Shown one piece after another: positions 36,238 through 44,785 of a stretch of 64,000 nucleotides of DNA. The notes under the pieces are model-generated. The model had not been told where the DNA came from. It was given only the letters and a program-made list of their open reading frames with translations, and did not search any database. Position 1 is the first letter of the stretch, and each line of letters opens with the position of its first letter. This stretch comes from Diaminobutyricimonas sp. LJ205 (lineage in GTDB: Bacteria > Actinomycetota > Actinomycetes > Actinomycetales > Microbacteriaceae): positions 1,302,001-1,366,000 of the forward strand of contig NZ_CP046619.1 of NCBI RefSeq assembly GCF_009755725.1, read 5' to 3'. The position numbers and the translations under genes are program-made.

Positions 36238-37445
36238 TTGGTCGCTCCCTTGCGCTTGCCGGTGTAGTGCGGGTTCTCCCAGATCACCGAGCCGCCCTGG
36301 CCGAGGCCGACGCACATGGCGGTCAGCCCGAAGCGCACCTCGGGGTGTTCCTCGAACTGGCGGGCGAGCTGGATCATCAGCCGAACCCCGGAGGAGGCCA
36401 GCGGGTGCCCGATGGCGATCGCGCCGCCCCACTTGTTCACCCGGTCGTCTTCGTCGTCGATGCCGAAGTGGTCGAGGAACGAGAGCACCTGCACCGCGAA
36501 CGCCTCGTTCAGCTCGAACAGGCCGATGTCCTCAATCGTCAGACCGGCCTTCCGCAGCGCCTTCTCGGTGCTCGGCACCGGCCCGATGCCCATGATCTCC
36601 GGCTCGACACCCGCGAATGCGAAGCTCACGAGCCGCATCTTCGGAGTAAGGCCGTAGGTCTTCAGCGCGTCACCGCTCGCGATGAGCGACGCCGTGGCGC
36701 CGTCATTCAGCCCGGAGGAGTTGCCGGCCGTGACTCGACCGTGAGTCCGGAACGGGGTCTTCAGCTGAGCGAGCCCCTCGAGCGTGGTGTCCGGTCGGAG
36801 CGCCTCGTCCCTGGTTGCCAGCCCCCATCCTTCGTCGCTGCGAATCGCGACCGACACGAGGTCGGGCTGCAGCTTGCCTGCCTCGTAAGCCGCGGCAGCC
36901 TTGTGCTGGCTCGCCATCGCGAACAGGTCGGAGCGTTCCTTGGTCAGCTCGGGGAAGCGGTCGTGGATGCGTTCCGCGGTCTTGCCCATGTTCAGCGCAT
37001 CCTCGCTGACCAGTCGTTCGGCGAGGAACCGGGGGTTCGGATCGGCGCCGAAGCCCATCGGGTGCCTGCCCATGTGCTCAACTCCACCGGCGATGGCGAG
37101 GTCATAGGCGCCGAACGCGATTGCGCCCGCGGTGGTCGTCACACTGGTCATCGCGCCGGCGCACATGCGGTCGATCGCATATCCCGGCACGCTGCGGGGG
37201 AGACCGGCCAGCAGGGCGGATGTCCGTCCGATTGTGAGTCCCTGGTCGCCCTGCTGGGTGGTCGCTGCGATGGCGACGTCATCGATGCGGTCCTTGGGAA
37301 CCTGCGGGTTCCGTTCCAGCACCCCGATCATTGCCTTGACGATCAAGTCGTCGGCACGGGTCTGCCAGTACATCCCCTTCTCGCCCGCTCGTCCGAACGG
37401 TGTTCGCATCCCGTCGACGAAGTACACATCAGTTCGTTCAGCCAC
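36234..37445 (-). CDS. fadA: Thiolase family protein, acetyl-CoA C-acyltransferase
   Basis: Beta subunit of the beta-oxidation complex; cleaves 3-ketoacyl-CoA with CoA. The 403-residue protein has the acylated cysteine in DRMCAGAMTSV, ELNEAFAVQ, the catalytic histidine in AIGHPLASSGVR, and the second cysteine in AMCVGLGQGG. The GTG at 37445 has GGGAGG 6 bases upstream. It is the first gene of the fadA-fadJ pair, which reads toward dxs. No regulator gene for the pair is nearby. Confidence 0.96.
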   Translation of the reverse strand: MAERTDVYFVDGMRTPFGRAGEKGMYWQTRADDLIVKAMIGVLERNPQVPKDRIDDVAIAATTQQGDQGLTIGRTSALLAGLPRSVPGYAIDRMCAGAMTSVTTTAGAIAFGAYDLAIAGGVEHMGRHPMGFGADPNPRFLAERLVSEDALNMGKTAERIHDRFPELTKERSDLFAMASQHKAAAAYEAGKLQPDLVSVAIRSDEGWGLATRDEALRPDTTLEGLAQLKTPFRTHGRVTAGNSSGLNDGATASLIASGDALKTYGLTPKMRLVSFAFAGVEPEIMGIGPVPSTEKALRKAGLTIEDIGLFELNEAFAVQVLSFLDHFGIDDEDDRVNKWGGAIAIGHPLASSGVRLMIQLARQFEEHPEVRFGLTAMCVGLGQGGSVIWENPHYTGKRKGATK

Positions 37446-37519
37446 GTTGCCTCCCAGGAGATCTTGATGATCACGATCCTAGGGAGGGGCGATTGGGCGG
37501 GGGAATCCGTTGATTCTTC

Positions 37520-38737
37520 CTACGAAGCGGTTTCCACCGGACCCTCGCCTGTTTGGGCCGCTTCGACAAAGGCCTGGGCGATTCGTGGTGCAGTTGCGTC
37601 AATCTGCCAGCCCCGGGCGCCCAGCTCGCCGAGCGCGGCGGCGATCGAGTCGACGGTCACTTCCTCCGGCGGCGTCCAGGCCAGCCGTCGCAAAGTCTCC
37701 GGAGTCAGCAGGTTCTCGACCGGGACTTCCACCTCGCTGGACAGTTCACCGATCGCCGCGCGCGCTCGCTTCAGTCGACGGTCGGCATCGGGGTTCTTCT
37801 CCGCCCAGGCCCGGGGTGGCGGAAGGGCGTCGTTGTTGGTTCGCAACACCGGCAGGTCCTCGGTGGTGAGCCCTGCCTCAACGGCGTCCCACCAGCGATC
37901 CAGCTGGCTGCGACTGGCCCGGCCACTGAACTCTTTGAGCGCCGCAAGCTCATTCTTGGTCTTCGGCAGGGCCCGGGCAGCTGACACCAACGAGGAATCC
38001 GGCACCAACCGGCCCGGGGCGACGTCGATCTCGCGCGCGTAGGCGTCGCGCGCTGCCCACAGTTCACGGGCGACGGCAAGATTGCGGATGCCGCGGATCG
38101 AGTGCACCCCGGAGAGCCTGCGCCACGGTTCCGCCCGAACGACTTTCAGGTCGCGCGCCAGGGTCGCGTCGAACTCCTGCCTGGCGATCTCGGTCTTGCC
38201 GGCCTTCTCAAGCAGGTCGGCGATGGCGTCGCGCAGGTCGGGAAGCAGCTCGACATCCAGCGATGCGTACACCAACCAGGCTTGGGGCAGGGGACGGGTC
38301 GACCAATCGGCTGCCGAGTGCTCCTTGGCCAAATGGATGCCGAGCAGTGCCTCGACCACCGTGCCAAGCCCGACACGGGGGAGGCCGAGCAACCGGGCGG
38401 CGAGCTCGGTGTCGAACAGGTGCTTCGGATCCAGCCCGACCTCACGCAGGCAGGTGAGATCCTGGCTGGCGGCGTGCAGGATCCACTCTTCGTCGGCAAT
38501 CAGGTCATTGAGTTCGGTGAACTCACCGATCGCGGGCGGGTCGAACAGGAAGGTGCCTGCGTCACGTCGGTACACCTGGATCAGGTAGGCACGCTGCGAG
38601 TACTTGAACCCAGACGCGCGTTCAGCGTCGATCCCGATCGGTCCATGGCCGTCGGCGATGACCGACAGCGCCTCCAGGTATCCCTCGTGGGTGTCGATGA
38701 CCGAGATGGCATCGCCGGCCGACGGACTACTTGTCAC
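37520..38737 (-). CDS. rnd: Ribonuclease D family protein with HRDC domain
   Basis: 3'-5' exoribonuclease of the DEDDy family. Residues 1-200 hold the exonuclease fold: PIGIDAERASG (D and E), HAASQDLTCLREVGL (D), LLGLPRVGLGTVVEALLGI, and WLVYASLDVELLPDL (Y and D). A helical HRDC domain follows (REIDVAPGRLVPDSSLVSAARALPKTKNELAALKEFSG covers its core), and the C-terminal third is actinobacteria-specific. 405 residues. GTG at 38737 overlaps the DUF3000 stop by 11 bases, so the two are co-translated. Confidence 0.92.
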   Translation of the reverse strand: MTSSPSAGDAISVIDTHEGYLEALSVIADGHGPIGIDAERASGFKYSQRAYLIQVYRRDAGTFLFDPPAIGEFTELNDLIADEEWILHAASQDLTCLREVGLDPKHLFDTELAARLLGLPRVGLGTVVEALLGIHLAKEHSAADWSTRPLPQAWLVYASLDVELLPDLRDAIADLLEKAGKTEIARQEFDATLARDLKVVRAEPWRRLSGVHSIRGIRNLAVARELWAARDAYAREIDVAPGRLVPDSSLVSAARALPKTKNELAALKEFSGRASRSQLDRWWDAVEAGLTTEDLPVLRTNNDALPPPRAWAEKNPDADRRLKRARAAIGELSSEVEVPVENLLTPETLRRLAWTPPEEVTVDSIAAALGELGARGWQIDATAPRIAQAFVEAAQTGEGPVETAS

Positions 38738-39326
38738 CGCGGGCCATTCGGCGTGCAGACAACAGACTCACTCCTTCTCCCACCGGCGGTAGACCCGCCA
38801 GCATGCACAACAGCTCACTCCAGCCTTCCACATGTGCGGCGAGGTCGGTTTCGTCCGGGCTCCAGGAGGCCCGGAGTTCCAGCTGTGCGCCGCTGCCCTG
38901 CTCGGCAAGTTCGCCGTAGCCGGTCGACAGCACCTTCGTCGCGGTTCCCGCCGCGGAATGGTACTTGGCCCCGCGGGTGTCGAGCGCGTCCATCAGCCAC
39001 GACCAGGTGACATCGGCGGTGAAGGGATCGAGGGCGATCTCCAGCTCAAGCGGGGCCTGGGCGAAGCACACCACGCGGAACGGTCCGCCCCACGCCTCCG
39101 GCTCTTCCGGGTCGTAGAGCAGGATGAACCGGCCGGTGCCGAGTTCCTCATTGGCGTGAGCCGAGGGCGTGACATCCGCCGCCAGCGCAAGCGAAAAAGG
39201 CGCGAGGCGGCCGGGCGACTCGATCTCGGTAACGGTCAGTTCGCTGCGGACATTCGCACGCCGCACTGCCTCGACGGCCGCGCGGAATGGGGCGGGCAGC
39301 GCTGTCCCGTCTTGCTGTTCAGGCAC
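38727..39326 (-). CDS. DUF3000 family protein
   Basis: 199 residues. Family features: an N-terminal helix PFRAAVEAVRRANVRSELTVTEI, LAPFSLALAADV, TGRFILLYDPEEPEAWGGPFRVVCFAQAPLE, and WSWLMDAL. DUF3000 genes regularly sit directly before a ribonuclease D gene in actinobacteria, as here, with an 11-base overlap. GTG start at 39326 has TAGTCT 6 bases before it. Function unknown; the linkage suggests a role with Rnd, which is inference. Confidence 0.9.
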   Translation of the reverse strand: MPEQQDGTALPAPFRAAVEAVRRANVRSELTVTEIESPGRLAPFSLALAADVTPSAHANEELGTGRFILLYDPEEPEAWGGPFRVVCFAQAPLELEIALDPFTADVTWSWLMDALDTRGAKYHSAAGTATKVLSTGYGELAEQGSGAQLELRASWSPDETDLAAHVEGWSELLCMLAGLPPVGEGVSLLSARRMARGDK

Positions 39327-39332
39327 GAGGGC

Positions 39333-39338
39333 AGACTA
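39333..39338 (-). promoter_or_regulatory. -10 box TAGTCT of DUF3000-rnd
   Basis: On the minus strand TAGTCT lies 6 bases before the GTG at 39326, implying a leaderless message. Confidence 0.5.
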
Positions 39339-39402
39339 TGGTTTCTCGATACCATCTGTGCTGAGGCTCGCCGTCGCCGGGGAGCAATACGGAAGGATGC
39401 AG

Positions 39403-40602
39403 ATGGCCTCGTACCGATCCTCTCGCGGATCGCGAGCCGGCGTTGCCGCGGCGGTTCTGCTCGGGGGTGCCGCAGTGCTGGCAGCGGCATCGAGCGCGGT
39501 GCTCGCCGTGGTCGTCGCCCGCAAGGTCGTCACCCCGCCGAAGAAGGCAGTCGAGGACCTGCGGGTACTGGCCGTTGACCTTGACGCGGCCACCATCGCG
39601 CTGCAGCGCACCGACGAGTCTGAGGTCGCGGGCACCTATAGTTTCTGGTTCGACACCGACCGGCACGCGATCGTCGGCGAGGTCATCGAACGCACCGACA
39701 CTTCGGTGATTCGACGCATTGAGAAGGCGGATGACCCGGCCCTTGCCGCGGCACAACGTGGACGGCTGGGCGCCTGGGTGTACCGGCATCCGAACGACCT
39801 GCACCTTCCATACGAGGACGTCGAGGTGCAGACCACACTCGGTCCGGCGCCGGCATGGCTGATTCCCGCCCAGGAGAGCTCCGGCCGCTGGGTGATCCAG
39901 GTGCACGGCAGGGGCGTGCGCCGCGAAGAGGCACTGCGAGCCGTGCCGGTGTTCCGGGATGCCGGCTACACGTCGCTGCTGATCTCGTACCGCAATGACT
40001 CGGATGCGCCGAACAGCGTCGACGGCCGGTATGCGCTCGGCGCGGTGGAATGGCTCGACGTCGAAGCAGCCATCCGCTTCGCGCTCGATCGCGGTGCGAC
40101 GAGCATCGTGCTGATGGGCTGGTCGATGGGTGGAGCCCTCGTCCTGCAGACGATGTCACGCTCACCGCTTGCTCACACGGTCGACGGCATCGTTCTCGAG
40201 TCTCCGGTCGTGGACTGGGTGACCACGCTGACCTACCAGGCGGATTTGCTGCGCCTGCCGCCGTACATCCGCGACGCCGCGCTGGCGCTGATCGGCACCA
40301 AGTGGAGCCGTCGGCTGACCGGGCTGGAGGAGCCGATCGATTTCACCAAGCTCGACTTCGTGCGCCGCGCCAGCGAGCTGAACACGCCGATCCTGCTGCT
40401 GCACAGCGACGACGACGGGTTTGTGCCATCCACCGCTTCCCGGGCCCTAGCTGGTGCCCGCCCGGACATCGTCCGCTACTGGCCCTGGCACACCGCCAGG
40501 CACACCCGGCTGTGGAACTTCCACTCCAAGCGCTGGAACGCGGAGATCACCAGCTGGCTCGAAACCCTGAGCGAGACTGAGCCCGAGACTCAGGCGAGCT
40601 GA
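39403..40602 (+). CDS. Membrane-anchored alpha/beta hydrolase
   Basis: 399 residues. An N-terminal helix (AGVAAAVLLGGAAVLAAASSAVLAVVVA) anchors it, probably with the catalytic domain outside or at the membrane face. After a ~100-residue linker comes an alpha/beta hydrolase domain: VIQVHGRGVRREE around the oxyanion region, the nucleophile in LMGWSMGGALV, the acid in LLLHSDDDGFVP, and the likely histidine in WPWHTARHTRLWN. The arrangement resembles the prolyl oligopeptidase/dienelactone hydrolase-like lipases; the substrate is unknown. ATG at 39403 has GGAAGG 6 bases upstream and is preferred to ATG 39397. Confidence 0.87.
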   Translation: MASYRSSRGSRAGVAAAVLLGGAAVLAAASSAVLAVVVARKVVTPPKKAVEDLRVLAVDLDAATIALQRTDESEVAGTYSFWFDTDRHAIVGEVIERTDTSVIRRIEKADDPALAAAQRGRLGAWVYRHPNDLHLPYEDVEVQTTLGPAPAWLIPAQESSGRWVIQVHGRGVRREEALRAVPVFRDAGYTSLLISYRNDSDAPNSVDGRYALGAVEWLDVEAAIRFALDRGATSIVLMGWSMGGALVLQTMSRSPLAHTVDGIVLESPVVDWVTTLTYQADLLRLPPYIRDAALALIGTKWSRRLTGLEEPIDFTKLDFVRRASELNTPILLLHSDDDGFVPSTASRALAGARPDIVRYWPWHTARHTRLWNFHSKRWNAEITSWLETLSETEPETQAS

Positions 40603-40618
40603 CTCGGGGCGAAGCGGT

Positions 40619-41056
40619 TCAGGCTGCGGTCTTCTCGCGGATCTGCCGCTTCACCCGGCCGAGCATGGCGGACATCCCGCGCATCCGCAGCGGGCTGACG
40701 ACCTTGGTCAGCCCGATGTCGAGCGGGTAGTCGTCGGGGATGCCCAACACCGCGTCGGCGGGAAGACCGCTGATGCCCTGCGCGAGGATTGACGCGAACC
40801 CGCGCGTGGTCGGCGCCTCGGCCGGCGCAGTCGCGTGCATGTGCACGACGTGGTCGGCGTCGACCTCGACGAAGATGTAGACCGGCGACTGGCACTCGAT
40901 CACACGTTCAAATAGGTCGGGGTGATCTTCGTATGCCGCAGGCAGTGCCGGCAATTCGTTGGAGAACTCCAGCAGCAACTGCAGGCGGTCACGCTCCTCG
41001 AGGGCGAGGAAGTCGTCGCGGATTTCGGCGAGGCTCTCAGGTAGTGCGGTAGACAT
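40619..41056 (-). CDS. sufE: Cysteine desulfuration protein SufE
   Basis: Takes persulfide sulfur from a SufS-type cysteine desulfurase. The 145-residue protein has the active cysteine in RVIECQSPVYIFVEV, followed by PAEAPTTRGFASILAQGISG, a good SufE match, and GLTKVVSPLRMRGMSAML. ATG at 41056 has GGAG about 7 bases upstream. It is 11 bases downstream of the sulfurtransferase gene, a frequent actinobacterial pair, and the two probably form an operon. No sufS is within the window. Confidence 0.93.
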   Translation of the reverse strand: MSTALPESLAEIRDDFLALEERDRLQLLLEFSNELPALPAAYEDHPDLFERVIECQSPVYIFVEVDADHVVHMHATAPAEAPTTRGFASILAQGISGLPADAVLGIPDDYPLDIGLTKVVSPLRMRGMSAMLGRVKRQIREKTAA

Positions 41057-41067
41057 CAGGACTCCGA

Positions 41068-41967
41068 TCAGCGAGTGGGGAGTTCGCCCGGTTCGGTGCC
41101 GACGACAATCGGTACGCGTACGGCGCTGCCCCACTCGGTCCAGGAACCGTCGTAGTTGCGCACCTTCGGCAGGCCGAGCAGGTGCGTGAGCACGAACCAG
41201 GTGTGCGCGGACCGTTCACCGATCCGGCAGTAGGCGATCACGTCGTCGGCATCGCCCAGGCCGGCACCGTCACGGTACAGGCTGTTCAGCTCGCCGACGG
41301 AGCGGAAGGTGCCGTCCTCGGCTGCTGCCTTGCCCCACGGCACGCTCTGCGCGGTCGGGATGTGGCCGGCACGAAGGGCGCTCTCCTCGGGGTAGGCGGG
41401 CGCCGTGGTGCGCTCACCGGAGTACTCCTCGGGCGAGCGCACGTCGATGAGCGGCTTGCCGAAGTGGTCGAGCACATCCTGCTTGAACGCGCGGACGGTG
41501 CGGTCGTCGCGGGCGACGACGGGGTAGTCGGTCGGGGTCGGCTGCGGAACCTCGGTGGTCAGTTGCCGACCCTCGGCGATCCACTTGTCGCGGCCGCCGT
41601 CGAGGAGGCGCACGTCGGCGTGCCCGAACAGCGTGAACACCCAGAGCGCGTACGCCGCCCACCAGTTGCTCTTGTCGCCGTAGATGACCACGGTGGTGTC
41701 GCGGGCGATCCCCTTCGACGACAGCAGCGCGGCAAACCGCTCGCCGTGCACGAAATCGCGGGCCACCGGGTCGTTGAGGTCGGTGTGCCAGTCGATCTTC
41801 ACCGCGCCGGGGATGTGACCGGTCTCGTAGAGCAGCACGTCCTCGTCGGATTCCACGACCACGAGGCCATCGGCGCCGAGGTTTTCCGCCAGCCACTCGG
41901 TGCTCACCAGACGTTCCGGGTGGGCGTACTCGGCGAACTTCTCGGAACGATCGACCGCAACGGTCAT
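41068..41967 (-). CDS. sseA: Thiosulfate/3-mercaptopyruvate sulfurtransferase, two rhodanese domains
   Basis: 299 residues. The N-terminal rhodanese domain is inactive (Asp in place of the cysteine loop: [15 protein letters not shown]) and the C-terminal one is active, with the loop [12 protein letters not shown]. CxxGxRS fits a thiosulfate sulfurtransferase more than a mercaptopyruvate one. The family hallmark [10 protein letters not shown] precedes the end. The start has a strong AGGAGGT 4-10 bases upstream. It shares an operon with sufE and may deliver or recycle sulfur for cluster assembly; that is inferred from position. Confidence 0.93.
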   Translation of the reverse strand: MTVAVDRSEKFAEYAHPERLVSTEWLAENLGADGLVVVESDEDVLLYETGHIPGAVKIDWHTDLNDPVARDFVHGERFAALLSSKGIARDTTVVIYGDKSNWWAAYALWVFTLFGHADVRLLDGGRDKWIAEGRQLTTEVPQPTPTDYPVVARDDRTVRAFKQDVLDHFGKPLIDVRSPEEYSGERTTAPAYPEESALRAGHIPTAQSVPWGKAAAEDGTFRSVGELNSLYRDGAGLGDADDVIAYCRIGERSAHTWFVLTHLLGLPKVRNYDGSWTEWGSAVRVPIVVGTEPGELPTR

Positions 41968-42105
41968 TTCTACCTCCTGGGTTGGGCCCCGATCGGGCTA
42001 CGCACTAGCACCATTCTCTCGCCCGATAGGCTGAAACGGTTGCCCTGCGCGCCAATGCACGGCGCACGCTGCTCCTAAAACTCTGACATACAGCGAGGCC
42101 CCCGT

Positions 42106-43131
42106 ATGACATCCGACCAGAAGCTCGCCCTCGCCCGCCTGGTCGACCGGTCACCGTCACTGTCGGGAACCGAAATTGCGGCACAGCTGGTCCCGCCGCG
42201 GCAGTTCCAGCACGCCACGCTGGACAACTACGTCCCGGATGCCGATTACCCCTCGCAGTCCGAGGCGGTCGACGCGGTGCGCGGCTTCCTGCAGAGCTGG
42301 AAGCCCTCCGGCGGTGGCCTGTTCTCCCGGCGCAAGTCCACCCCGCCGCTGCCCGGCCTGTACCTTGACGGCGGCTTCGGCGTCGGCAAGACCCACCTCC
42401 TCGCCGCCCTCTGGCATGGCGCGCCCGGCCGCAAGTACTTCGGCACTTTCATTGAGTACACCGCGCTGATCGGCGCGCTCGGCTACCAGCAAGCCGTGCA
42501 ACTGCTGCGCGGAGCGACCCTGATCGCCATCGACGAGTTCGAACTGGATGACCCGGGCGACACCATGATGATGACGCGGATGCTGGGCGAGCTGATCGAC
42601 TCCGGCAGTCGGGTCGCCGCAACCTCGAACACGCCGCCGAACGCCCTCGGTGAAGGCCGGTTCGCGGCATCCGATTTCCTGCGTGAGATCCACGCCATGT
42701 CCTCCCGGTTCCGCACCATCCGGATCGACGGCCTGGACTACCGGCGTCGCGCGATCGAGGGTCACGCGGTCAGCCTCGGCAACGCCGAGTTCGACGCCGC
42801 CGTGAAGGGCCTGCCGCGTGGCAGCACGGTCGATGACTTCGACGCGGTCCTCAGCCACCTGGCCACGATCCACCCGTCGAAGTACGTGAAGCTCGTCGAG
42901 GGGCTGCCCGCGATTGCGTTGAAGGACGTGCGGCAGATCACCGCGCAGACCGACGCGTTGCGCCTGGTCGCGTTCATCGACCGGCTCTACGACGACCAGG
43001 TGGAGATCGTGGCCAGCGGCACACCACTGGATCAGGTGTTCGCCGACGACATGCTTGGCGGCGGCTATCGCAAGAAATACCTGCGGGCGATCTCCCGAAT
43101 GATCGCGCTCACCACCGGGCAACCACAGTAA
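42106..43131 (+). CDS. zapE: Cell division protein ZapE, AFG1-like ATPase
   Basis: 341-residue P-loop ATPase. Walker A is GGFGVGKTHLLAALW, Walker B is LIAIDEFELDDPGDTMMM, and the sensor/arginine region reads AATSNTPPNALGEG ... AMSSRFRTIRIDGLDYR. ZapE/AFG1 proteins act at the division septum or in membrane protein turnover; the role in actinobacteria is not established. It is the first gene in this plus-strand run, divergent from sseA across 138 bases. Confidence 0.9.
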   Translation: MTSDQKLALARLVDRSPSLSGTEIAAQLVPPRQFQHATLDNYVPDADYPSQSEAVDAVRGFLQSWKPSGGGLFSRRKSTPPLPGLYLDGGFGVGKTHLLAALWHGAPGRKYFGTFIEYTALIGALGYQQAVQLLRGATLIAIDEFELDDPGDTMMMTRMLGELIDSGSRVAATSNTPPNALGEGRFAASDFLREIHAMSSRFRTIRIDGLDYRRRAIEGHAVSLGNAEFDAAVKGLPRGSTVDDFDAVLSHLATIHPSKYVKLVEGLPAIALKDVRQITAQTDALRLVAFIDRLYDDQVEIVASGTPLDQVFADDMLGGGYRKKYLRAISRMIALTTGQPQ

Positions 43132-43160
43132 CGGCGAGCACGCACCGGACGAGCCTCCGA

Positions 43161-43166
43161 TAGCAT
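43161..43166 (+). promoter_or_regulatory. -10 box TAGCAT of nhaA
   Basis: TAGCAT lies 82 bases before the nhaA ATG. Transcription should begin near 43173, just before the structured leader. Confidence 0.5.
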
Positions 43167-43172
43167 CGGGGG

Positions 43173-43248
43173 AGGTGAGCCGGGAAGTCTGGTCGGCCTG
43201 CGGTGATAGGCCGCAGTCATTGCCATCAGCCCTGCCCGGAGTTCTCAC
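43173..43248 (+). ncRNA. Structured 5' leader of nhaA, candidate riboswitch
   Basis: A closing helix pairs GTGAGCCGGG (43175-43184) with CCCGG (43235-43239) and CTCAC (43244-43248); the last arm touches the nhaA ATG, with AGTT bulged out. Inside, two mutually exclusive hairpins are possible: CGGCCT with AGGCCG (43194-43199, 43208-43213), or CTGCGG with CCGCAG (43198-43203, 43211-43216), the second extended by GGC with GCC (43195-43197, 43222-43224). No free Shine-Dalgarno precedes the ATG. This is built like a translation-controlling riboswitch sensing a cation or pH. The pairing is by eye only. Confidence 0.5.
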
Positions 43249-44598
43249 ATGACGACATCCCCTGACGCCGCCTACAGCCGGTTCCGCGAGTCCCTTCGCA
43301 TCGAAGACATCCTGCGCAAGGAGACCGTTGGCGGCATCATCCTGCTGGTCGCCGCGGCACTGGCGCTGATCTTCGCCAACTCCGGCCTCGCCGACGCCTA
43401 CTACGCGCTGCGCGACCTGCACGTCGGTTTCGTCGTGGGGGACTGGCAGTGGGAGATCAGCCTCGGTCACCTTGCGGCGGACGGGCTGTTGGCGATCTTC
43501 TTCTTCCTCGTCGGGCTGGAACTGAAGCGGGAACTCGTCGCCGGTGAGCTGCGCAATCCCCGTGCTGCCCTCGTGCCCGTGGTCGCGGCGTTCGGTGGCG
43601 TGCTGGTCCCCGCGCTGATCTTCCTCGCGCTGAATGCGCCGTCAGGCGGAGAGGCGCAGCGTGGCTGGGCGATCCCCGTCGCGACCGACATTGCATTCGC
43701 GCTTGCCGTCCTCGCGGTCGTGGGCACCTGGCTGCCCGCCGCGATGCGCACCTTCCTGCTCACCCTGGCGGTCGTCGACGATCTGATCGGCATCACCATC
43801 ATCGCGATCTTCTACGCGACCGATCTGCAGCCGGCTTACCTGATCGCCGCCCTTCTCGGCGTGCTCGTCTTCGGCGTGATCGCCCAGAAGTATGCGGTGC
43901 TGTTCCACGTGCGCTCGTCGGCGGCCTGGTTCATCCTGTTGCCGATCGGAATCGTCGTCTGGGCGCTGATGTACCAATCGGGCATTCACGCCACCGTCGC
44001 CGGCGTGCTGCTGGCGCTGACGGTGCCGGTGAAGCGGAGCCGTCGGGTGCAGGAGGCTGCGCGGGCACACGGGCATCAGGATGCCGAGAACGGGCCAGGC
44101 CTCGCCGAGCTGTTCGAGCACCGTTTCCGGCCCATCTCGACCGGCGTGGCTGTGCCGGTGTTCGCCTTCTTCTCGGCGGGCGTCACGATCGGTGGCATCG
44201 AAGGATTTCTGGCCGCGCTCACTTCCACGGTCACTCTCGGAATCATCGTGGCCCTGGTGGCGGGCAAGACGATCGGCATCGTCGGCGCCACCTGGCTGGT
44301 CACCCGGTTCCGCGGGGTTTCGATCGGCCGGGGGATGGCATGGGTCGATGTCCTCGGCCTGGCTGTGCTCGGCGGAATGGGCTTCACCGTCTCGCTGCTG
44401 ATCGCTGAACTGAGCTTCGGCATGAGCGGTGTCCTCGCCGACAACGCGAAGATCGGTGTGCTGGTGGGGTCAGGCCTTGCCGCGATCATCGCCGCGATCC
44501 TGCTCGGGGCGCGCAACCGGCGCTACCGGCAGCTGCGTGCCGAAGAGAAGGTCGACGCCGACCGCGACGGCATCCCCGACGCCTTCGAAACTCCCTGA
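43249..44598 (+). CDS. nhaA: Na+/H+ antiporter NhaA
   Basis: Exchanges internal Na+ for external protons, with roles in pH and salt tolerance. The 449-residue membrane protein has 11-12 helices. The paired aspartates of the ion site are in LTLAVVDDLIGI; FFFLVGLELKRELVAGEL and PVATDIAFALAV are strong signatures, as is GGMGFTVSLLIAELSF. After the last helix the cytoplasmic tail ends EKVDADRDGIPDAFETP, which fits the DxDxDGxxD calcium-binding pattern of thrombospondin type-3 repeats and is unusual for NhaA. It is preceded by a 76-base structured leader. Confidence 0.96.
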   Translation: MTTSPDAAYSRFRESLRIEDILRKETVGGIILLVAAALALIFANSGLADAYYALRDLHVGFVVGDWQWEISLGHLAADGLLAIFFFLVGLELKRELVAGELRNPRAALVPVVAAFGGVLVPALIFLALNAPSGGEAQRGWAIPVATDIAFALAVLAVVGTWLPAAMRTFLLTLAVVDDLIGITIIAIFYATDLQPAYLIAALLGVLVFGVIAQKYAVLFHVRSSAAWFILLPIGIVVWALMYQSGIHATVAGVLLALTVPVKRSRRVQEAARAHGHQDAENGPGLAELFEHRFRPISTGVAVPVFAFFSAGVTIGGIEGFLAALTSTVTLGIIVALVAGKTIGIVGATWLVTRFRGVSIGRGMAWVDVLGLAVLGGMGFTVSLLIAELSFGMSGVLADNAKIGVLVGSGLAAIIAAILLGARNRRYRQLRAEEKVDADRDGIPDAFETP

Positions 44599-44664
44599 CG
44601 CGTACCTGCGCGGTGCGCGCCCCGGAATTGCGCGAAACACGATGTTTACATCCGGCGGGCGTCC

Positions 44665-44680
44665 GTAACACTCGCGAAAC
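44665..44680 (+). promoter_or_regulatory. GlnR-like box upstream of amtB
   Basis: GTAAC, six bases, GAAAC matches the consensus GTnAC-n6-GnAAC of GlnR, the nitrogen regulator of many actinobacteria. It lies 106 bases before the amtB start. A weaker second match (GTAAC, CGTTAG, GAATC) lies at 44767-44782, just before the ATG. Confidence 0.6.
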
Positions 44681-44785
44681 CGAGCACGCGCGTACCTGAA
44701 ATCTGACGGTTCCAAACTGGCACTGTTCCGACGCGACCAGTCGCGGAGAGACATCCGGCACAACCCGTAACCGTTAGGAATCGAA

